Shown piece by piece: positions 7,305-11,727 of a stretch of 11,727 nucleotides of DNA. The stretch is taken from contig DATHVH010000481.1 of the NCBI GenBank assembly GCA_035461405.1, forward strand, positions 1-11,727, written 5' to 3'. Positions within the stretch are counted from its first letter, which is position 1; each line of letters begins with the position of its first letter. The DNA comes from Anditalea sp035461405 (GTDB lineage: Bacteria; Bacteroidota; Bacteroidia; Cytophagales; Cyclobacteriaceae). The notes beneath the pieces were generated by a model. That model saw only the letters and a program-made list of their open reading frames with translations, was not told the DNA's origin and ran no database searches. The position numbers and the translations under genes were made by a program.

Positions 7305-8198
7305 ATGGGTAAAATTTATTATACGTTGCTTTTTTCAATACTTGTTTCCATATGTTCAGCTCAGGTTACTTCTGAAGAGAGAAAGCTCCCACAATTGCTG
7401 CTACGAATAGATGATATAGGAATGAATCATGCTACAAATTTAGCTATTAAAAAAGTAGCTGAGACTGGAATTCCTTTCTCTGCTTCTGTGATGTTCGCAT
7501 GCCCATGGTATCAGGAAACAGTAGACATACTTAAGGAGTATCCCAATGCTGATGTGGGAGTTCACCTGACCTTGACTGCTGAGTGGAAGCATTATCGCTG
7601 GGGACCTGTTTTAGGACAAACCGCTGTACCCAGTTTAGTTGATAGCTTAGGTTATTTCTTTCCTACGGGTCAGCAGTTGAAAGAAAATAATTACAATCTT
7701 GAGGAAATAGAAAAGGAACTGATTGCCCAAATAGAAAGGGCATTGAACTCCGGACTAACTGTTTCCTATGTAGATCCTCATATGGGGGTAGCACTCTCTA
7801 CTCCGGAACTGGTAAGTCTTACCGAAAGACTGGCCAAAAAATATGGGCTCGGTATATCAACACTTAACAATGAAACTTACTATGGTGAAACCTATAAGGA
7901 TATGTGGGGAGTGCCCGTAGAGAAGAAGAAAGAGGAATTTTTGCGCGCTATTCAAAACTTATCAAGTGATACTCCCAATCTTGTCATCTTACACATCGCA
8001 ACAGCAACTCCCGAAATGGAAGTTTTGGTAGATATGAACAGTCCTTTAATGAGTGGCACTGATGGCACTCCTCAAGCAAGTAGGCATCGGCAAACGGAAT
8101 TGGATATGATTCTTTCCGAGGAATTCAGAGACATGATCAATAGGGAATTTGAACTGATTAACTACAAAATTTTAATTGAATCTGTTTCACAAAAGTAG
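7305..8198 (+). CDS. Exported YdjC/ChbG-family carbohydrate deacetylase
   Basis: This 297-residue protein resembles the YdjC/ChbG/HpnK deacetylases (PF04794), which remove N-acetyl groups from chito-oligosaccharides or related amino-sugar compounds using a bound metal. Likely metal and catalytic residues are D36-D37 (RIDDIGMN, where most members have ADDFG), H87 in VGVHLTLT, H159 in YVDPHMG and H230 in VILHIA. Residues 1-19 form a signal peptide with a probable cut at CSA|Q; the Cys at 17 lacks a good lipobox. The enzyme should therefore act in the periplasm or outside the cell, unlike E. coli ChbG, which is cytoplasmic. No glycoside hydrolase or sugar transporter is adjacent, so the substrate is open. 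It ends 13 bp from the stop of the convergent RES toxin gene. Confidence 0.85.
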   Translation: MGKIYYTLLFSILVSICSAQVTSEERKLPQLLLRIDDIGMNHATNLAIKKVAETGIPFSASVMFACPWYQETVDILKEYPNADVGVHLTLTAEWKHYRWGPVLGQTAVPSLVDSLGYFFPTGQQLKENNYNLEEIEKELIAQIERALNSGLTVSYVDPHMGVALSTPELVSLTERLAKKYGLGISTLNNETYYGETYKDMWGVPVEKKKEEFLRAIQNLSSDTPNLVILHIATATPEMEVLVDMNSPLMSGTDGTPQASRHRQTELDMILSEEFRDMINREFELINYKILIESVSQK

Positions 8199-8200
8199 GG

Positions 8201-8221
8201 GAGGTAAATAGTTACTCTTTT
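8201..8221 (+). terminator. Possible weak terminator between convergent genes
   Basis: The sequence gaggtaa-atag-ttactc can fold into a 6-bp stem with one bulged G and a 4-base loop, followed by TTTT. It sits in the 13-bp gap after the deacetylase stop and runs into the end of the toxin gene. It is short and AU-rich, so termination would be weak. Confidence 0.3.
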
Positions 8222-8652
8222 AATCTTCTATCAAATTCAAAGGGTAAAGATTCTGCAATGAAAAATTTCTCAAAGTCTCCATGTCTGGTATTGATGATAT
8301 AGTTGTATTCGAAAGGAATGATGGAGGAGGGGACACAGAGCAGGCAGGTTTTCAAAGATAGGTACCACTCACTGCCATAAGCCTGGGTTTTTTCTTGATT
8401 TGATAGCCATATTCTATCCGTTTCCTTTACAAATTGGATACTGACTTTTTCAGGAGTTTTGATCGTAAGGACGGTGTATTCAGCCGTAGCTAAAGATGCA
8501 CCACTCCTATGCACCAGGTTTTCCAGACAGGCAAGAGATCGGTTTGAGGCAGTGTAGATGACGCTCTCACCCTTTTTATTCCACCTGCCCGGATAGTTAG
8601 AGGAAACTAAAGTATTGGAATATTTAGTAAGGCAGATCCTATAAAGTTCCAT
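8212..8652 (-). CDS. RES-domain toxin (NAD+-degrading type)
   Basis: This 146-residue protein is a RES-domain toxin, the family of ParT, MbcT and Res that attacks NAD+ or, for ParT, ADP-ribosylates a host target. The family signature is clear: GRWN at 22-25 (R23), IYTAS with Y33, and CLENLVH with E44, the Arg-Tyr-Glu set of the active site. The C-terminal half has the usual pattern of GSEW followed by VPSSIIPFEYNYIIN and RHGDF. All key residues are present and the length is normal, so it should be active. Its ATG overlaps the antitoxin stop by one base (TAATG), indicating translational coupling. Whether it depletes NAD+ or modifies a protein cannot be told from sequence. Confidence 0.93.
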   Translation of the reverse strand: MELYRICLTKYSNTLVSSNYPGRWNKKGESVIYTASNRSLACLENLVHRSGASLATAEYTVLTIKTPEKVSIQFVKETDRIWLSNQEKTQAYGSEWYLSLKTCLLCVPSSIIPFEYNYIINTRHGDFEKFFIAESLPFEFDRRLKE

Positions 8653-9068
8653 TAGGCGAAATCACCATATGCTATCCTCATCAACTCATCCTGAACCAGA
8701 TCTATCCCCGTAGAAAGCGTTATAATATCCCTGGGAATGAGGCTATTCAATCCATATGAAGGCTTATCCAGCCACTCATTAAATGCTTTTATATTTCCAA
8801 AAACTTCTAATCCCACTTCATAGAGCTTTATCAGCTTAAGGATTTTTTCGGACTGGGTCCGGGTAAGTTTAGCGTTTTCTTTGAGGTATTTATGTAAGGT
8901 CTTAGTGGTGATGTCCAAAACATCACTGACGAAATGGACCGATGAATCTGAAATAGAAATAAAATCCTCTACAGCACTTGAATTTAAACCTTCCAGAGAT
9001 TTTTCGACTATATTATTTTGACTTTTGTTTAGGGATACATAGTGCCCAATAAGATCATTGACTTCCAT
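8652..9068 (-). CDS. Xre/MbcA/ParS-type antitoxin of the RES toxin
   Basis: This 138-residue protein is the antitoxin partner of the RES toxin that follows it. The first part (about 25-80) is the Xre-like helix-turn-helix domain (with DSSVHFVSDVLDIT and LHKYLKENAKLT). The second (about 82-138) is the DUF2384 toxin-binding domain (PF09722), with YEVGLEVFGN, FNEWLDKPSYGLN and PRDIITLSTG. The extreme C-terminal residues normally reach into the toxin active site. Antitoxin-first order with a one-base overlap is standard for this type. The gene lies 62 bp after the permease on the same strand. The promoter-proximal gap contains two identical 10-bp repeats, suggesting autorepression. Confidence 0.93.
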   Translation of the reverse strand: MEVNDLIGHYVSLNKSQNNIVEKSLEGLNSSAVEDFISISDSSVHFVSDVLDITTKTLHKYLKENAKLTRTQSEKILKLIKLYEVGLEVFGNIKAFNEWLDKPSYGLNSLIPRDIITLSTGIDLVQDELMRIAYGDFA

Positions 9069-9095
9069 ATCTTTTTACATTTACCCTAAGTTATG

Positions 9096-9126
9096 GAATT
9101 TTTTCTAAATTAAAAAGAATTTTTTC
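9096..9126. promoter_or_regulatory. Two 10-bp direct repeats, candidate antitoxin operator
   Basis: GAATTTTTTC occurs at 9096-9105 and again at 9117-9126, exactly 21 bp apart, about two helical turns, so both face the same side of the DNA. They lie 28-58 bp before the antitoxin start. Between them the minus strand has TAATTTAG, one mismatch from the -7 consensus. Binding by the antitoxin or the toxin-antitoxin complex here would autoregulate the pair, as is known for related systems; the site itself is inferred. Confidence 0.45.
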
Positions 9127-9130
9127 CTTA

Positions 9131-10036
9131 TTATTTTAATATCAAGTACCACAGACTTAAAGTCAGGAGTGAAAGAGGGATTCCTACACCTACCATCAAA
9201 GAGGCTAATTTCGGTTTTAATTTGAATTTGATAGCAATGATGGATGCTGTGATCATAGGAGGCATGGCTATTTCCATTACGGTCACCTCGAAAATCAATC
9301 CTTCAAAGTTTAATATCCATCCCAGAAAAATATAGACCAGGGCGGGGGCTATGATCAGAGATAATCCCAATCCTATCAATAATGGGCTTTGAATTAAATC
9401 TGCACTCCTTATTTTAATCTGCAAACCAACAGCTATCAGAGCTATAGGGGTAAGGGTCATCGCTATCAGGTCCATCAAATCTTCTGTAATCCCGGAAATT
9501 TGAAGATTCATTAGGTTCATCGCTAAACTTATAAGGAAAAATATAAAGGGAGGAAAAAATAAAATTTTTCTGCTGATATCTCTCTTCCTTAATTTGTCTT
9601 CACCATATATAGCTGCCACTACTATAGCTAAACTGCTAACCAAAAGGAAAGATCCGGGTTGATCCACCAGTAAAGCAATTTTAAGACCTTCTACCCCGTA
9701 TAGGGCTTCTATGATGGGAAATCCTAAGAAAGAAGTATTAGAAAGTCCCACTGTCAAAATAAGACAGCCTATAGTAGCTTTGTCCCACAGGTATAGCCTT
9801 CCGATGCCGGATATGAGAGCCCATCCGGCTAAGAAGAAAAGCCACACTGTCAGAACGGGAAGGATCAATTCTACACTTAGTACTATGGCAGGAATATAGC
9901 GTAACGCAATTATCGGAAGTACAAGGTAAATTAAGTAATTGTTAAGATACCCGGCGGTGTTATTGGGTAGTGCCTTTACTTTTTGAAGCACTATGCCCAA
10001 AAACAAATAAAAGGCAACTATAAGGATATTAATCAT
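9131..10036 (-). CDS. AEC-family permease (auxin efflux carrier-like)
   Basis: This 301-residue integral inner-membrane protein belongs to the AEC family (PF03547), secondary carriers that include bacterial malonate or malate transporters and plant auxin carriers. About ten hydrophobic segments run through the whole length, with a family-typical N-terminus (LFLGIVLQKVKALPNN, then YLIYLVLPIIALRYIP), a central polar loop (about 145-157, GEDKLRKRDISRK), and the LSNTSFLGFPIIEALYG and MPPMITASIIA stretches typical of the two repeat halves. Length is normal. The substrate cannot be assigned: no metabolic gene adjoins. It lies 62 bp upstream of the antitoxin gene on the same strand, so read-through into the toxin-antitoxin pair is possible. 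Confidence 0.9.
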   Translation of the reverse strand: MINILIVAFYLFLGIVLQKVKALPNNTAGYLNNYLIYLVLPIIALRYIPAIVLSVELILPVLTVWLFFLAGWALISGIGRLYLWDKATIGCLILTVGLSNTSFLGFPIIEALYGVEGLKIALLVDQPGSFLLVSSLAIVVAAIYGEDKLRKRDISRKILFFPPFIFFLISLAMNLMNLQISGITEDLMDLIAMTLTPIALIAVGLQIKIRSADLIQSPLLIGLGLSLIIAPALVYIFLGWILNFEGLIFEVTVMEIAMPPMITASIIAIKFKLKPKLASLMVGVGIPLSLLTLSLWYLILK

Positions 10037-10075
10037 AAGTAATATACCCTCACAATTTTGGGTAAAAATGCATTC

Positions 10076-10100
10076 AGGTTAGGTTAAACTATATCTTAAC
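10076..10100. promoter_or_regulatory. Tandem AGGTT and GTTAA/TTAAC inverted repeat before the permease
   Basis: AGGTT is repeated in tandem (10076-10085) and runs into an inverted repeat, GTTAA at 10083-10087 and TTAAC at 10096-10100, with an 8-bp spacer. It lies 40-64 bp before the permease ATG. Possible operator; short arms, so weak evidence. Confidence 0.2.
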
Positions 10101-10164
10101 TAATAAGGGCACAATTTAATAAATTTGTGTGGCAATCTATTTTTTTTATACTTATTGGCTTTAA

Positions 10165-10920
10165 TTAATAATCTAACTGAAACGATATTCCAAAATGAAA
10201 AATGGGCCGCTCAGTAAAGAAATGGAAACTGTTTCCTTTCTGAATCAAGGGGCGTCTCATATCATAAGGTAAATGGGTTTGAAATTCAAGGGGCTCATCA
10301 GAGGTATTATAAACTTCATACTGCAAAAGTGTAAGACTGGTAAAAAAGGCTATTCTTGGAAAAAGATGAAAATTGGAGCCCACTTCGATTCCTCCGTATC
10401 TGTTCCGTTCCCTGAAAGTGGTTTCATGAGTAGTGAGCGCTGTTTGGAGTAGGGGCAATTCTATTTGAGATTCAAAACAATCTTGACAAATAGGCGTCAA
10501 ATAATCCAGTTTATAATCACCCCTGCCTTGCTCGATCATGCCAAATGCCGTAGCATGAAGAAACAGCTTTGGTTTTACCTGTAAAAACCTGGTTATAAAT
10601 ATACCTGTACCAAGGAGATTGTTTTTTAACCGATAATTCAAATTAAGTGATGGGAAAGATTCTGAGGATACAGCTACTTCTGATAATTGATAATGTCTAT
10701 AGGATAAAGATATCCCAGCGTATGTCTGGTTATCCAATTTCAAACCAAGTTTATTTCTCCATTCAAGGTTAAAACTTTGAGGATTGTTTAGTACTTTTTT
10801 ATTATCAGCTCGTGATACTGGCGAAAGATCTGAAGATACTTTCCATCTGCTTTGGCTGTTGGCAGAAAATGAAATCAAAATAAGTGATACTACTAGGCCC
10901 ACTCTAAAAAAGTGTTTCAT
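10165..10920 (-). CDS. Small outer-membrane beta-barrel protein, hypothetical
   Basis: This is an exported protein of 251 residues from the chosen start. Residues 1-23 are a signal peptide (MKHFFRVGLVVSLILISFSANSQ). The rest alternates polar and hydrophobic residues in beta-hairpin fashion and ends in FGISFQLDY, an aromatic-rich last strand ending in Tyr, as expected for an outer-membrane barrel inserted by the BAM machinery. A CQDC motif occurs in what is probably a loop. I do not recognise a specific family or ligand. An in-frame ATG 24 codons earlier (10992) would bury the signal peptide and lies within the -33 element of the promoter at 10963-10992, so 10920 is preferred. It lies between the partial methyltransferase gene and the permease gene. 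Confidence 0.75.
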   Translation of the reverse strand: MKHFFRVGLVVSLILISFSANSQSRWKVSSDLSPVSRADNKKVLNNPQSFNLEWRNKLGLKLDNQTYAGISLSYRHYQLSEVAVSSESFPSLNLNYRLKNNLLGTGIFITRFLQVKPKLFLHATAFGMIEQGRGDYKLDYLTPICQDCFESQIELPLLQTALTTHETTFRERNRYGGIEVGSNFHLFPRIAFFTSLTLLQYEVYNTSDEPLEFQTHLPYDMRRPLIQKGNSFHFFTERPIFHFGISFQLDY

Positions 10921-10962
10921 TATGAGAGTGTTAAAGTGTGGGGTTGATTTAACGCTCTCTGC

Positions 10963-10992
10963 TAAAACTAAGCCAATAATATTTGTTGGCAA
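10963..10992 (-). promoter_or_regulatory. Bacteroidota-type promoter with internal inverted repeat
   Basis: On the minus strand, TTG (10992-10990) and TAGTTTTA (10970-10963) are 19 bp apart, matching the Bacteroidota -33/-7 pattern with one mismatch in TAnnTTTG. The -7 box is 42 bp before the ATG at 10920. The spacer itself is bounded by GCCAA and TTGGC (19 bp overall), which could be an operator for a repressor. The site decides the start of the barrel gene, because an upstream start at 10992 would lie in the promoter. Confidence 0.5.
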
Positions 10993-11036
10993 TTAATTTT
11001 TACAATTCTATAATACAAACTTTTTTGATCCATTTT

Positions 11037-11727
11037 TCAATTGATCGTATTTGGTAAACCAAGTAAATATAGCATTTTGGATCTCCCGGAAATTATCCCT
11101 TTTTCCCATCTATAGTTTTTTGAATGCAAACCTTCCAACAGCAGATCCATATCATCCAAAGTATAAGTTCGGGCATTTGAAACAGCTCCATCCCATGCAA
11201 AGCAAAGCGGTATAATTGGGATTAAATAAGTGAATACCAGCTGTTGCCAAGTCAAAGGTTTTACAAAAGGTGTTATTAATAGACAGGTGAAGAAATTAAA
11301 AGGTATGGCCAACCACCAGAGAGCTTTCGGATAACTGTTGTCACTGATTTCAAGAATACATATAGGTTGTCTTACTTCCATAGCATTCTTTAATATTATT
11401 CTTGCATGGGCTGGTTTCATATGATGTAAACCAGCTATTAAGGTTCTTATCCCGTTTAATTCCTGGGGAATATTCAAGGCATCTACAGGAGCAGGGTAAT
11501 ATGATAAATTATCATTTCCTTTTAAGCTACGAGCTAATATTTGATCTGGGTATAGATCAGATAGAGTAAGCTTTATATCACTTTGCGGCATTTTACCCCT
11601 GATGATTTTATGTGCTTTGATAATGGGCCCTCCGCTACCTGAGCATAAGTCCACGATAGCGATAGGAGATGAGTATGGTAAAGCACGAATTAATAGATTA
11701 GATAACTCATTAGGAGTTCTCAGGATT
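11037..11727 (-). CDS. SAM-dependent methyltransferase-like protein, 5' end outside window
   Basis: The reading frame stays open to the right edge of the window, so the N-terminus is missing; 230 codons are visible. The first visible residues (ILRTPNELSN) lead into class I methyltransferase motif I, IVDLCSGSGGP, followed by an acidic motif II (LTLSDLYPD), a motif IV-like stretch (GLHHMKPAHA) and ICILEIS. The second half has two strongly hydrophobic stretches (ALWWLAIPFNFFTCLLI and QLVFTYLIPIIPLCFAW), suggesting membrane association, and then YTLDDMDLLLEGL and a C-terminal GRSKMLYLLGLP. The nearest in-frame start-like codon, GTG at 11654, falls inside motif I and cannot be the true start. The methyl acceptor is unknown. 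It lies 116 bp upstream of the barrel gene on the same strand, which has its own promoter. Confidence 0.75.
   Translation of the reverse strand, partial: ILRTPNELSNLLIRALPYSSPIAIVDLCSGSGGPIIKAHKIIRGKMPQSDIKLTLSDLYPDQILARSLKGNDNLSYYPAPVDALNIPQELNGIRTLIAGLHHMKPAHARIILKNAMEVRQPICILEISDNSYPKALWWLAIPFNFFTCLLITPFVKPLTWQQLVFTYLIPIIPLCFAWDGAVSNARTYTLDDMDLLLEGLHSKNYRWEKGIISGRSKMLYLLGLPNTIN

Noticed and set aside
9711..9899. Plus-strand open frame inside the permease gene
   Set aside because: It is antisense to conserved membrane segments of the permease and looks like no known protein.
10784..10996. Plus-strand open frame over the barrel gene start and its promoter
   Set aside because: It is antisense to the signal peptide and promoter, with no domain or start signal.
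11037..11654. Methyltransferase gene starting at the GTG at 11654
   Set aside because: The frame is open upstream to the window edge and this GTG encodes the Val of SAM-binding motif I.

Overview
The window looks like a chromosomal segment of a Bacteroidota bacterium, most likely order Cytophagales and family Cyclobacteriaceae (Algoriphagus-like). This is inferred from the AT-rich spacers, the lack of clear Shine-Dalgarno sites, a LytS/LytTR sensor-regulator pair beside a TonB-receptor-like protein with a carboxypeptidase-regulatory N-terminal domain, signal peptides that end in Ala before Gln, and one good match to the Bacteroidota promoter (TTG, then TAnnTTTG). No rRNA, tRNA, CRISPR array, insertion sequence or phage gene was seen.

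Left part (1-2972). An AT-rich leader precedes a small hypothetical protein with a C-terminal membrane anchor (203-529, +). After a featureless spacer comes a minus-strand pair: a LytS/YehU-type membrane histidine kinase (1624-2703) and, 123 bp downstream, a LytTR response regulator (766-1500). The gap between them can form two competing hairpins. The divergent region 2704-2972 separates the kinase from an 834-residue outer-membrane receptor-like protein (2973-5477, +). It holds two 9-bp direct repeats 12 bp apart, the layout of a LytTR-type operator, so the regulator may act on its own operon, on the receptor gene, or on both.

Middle (5478-8211). A strong intrinsic terminator ends the receptor gene and faces the end of a Ppx/GppA phosphatase gene (5549-7105, -). 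The phosphatase is divergent from an exported YdjC/ChbG-type deacetylase (7305-8198, +). Their shared promoter region carries two inverted repeats.

Right part (8212-11727), all on the minus strand. In transcription order: a partial SAM-dependent methyltransferase-like gene with C-terminal hydrophobic segments, which enters from beyond the right edge; a small outer-membrane barrel protein with a recognisable promoter; an AEC-family permease; and a RES/Xre toxin-antitoxin pair whose genes overlap by one base. Two identical 10-bp repeats, 21 bp apart, lie before the antitoxin and are candidate autoregulatory operators.

Most gene families here are known. The less ordinary content is regulatory: the LytTR-like operator, the toxin-antitoxin operator, the competing hairpins, and promoter-embedded palindromes. 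No clearly new multi-gene system is visible.
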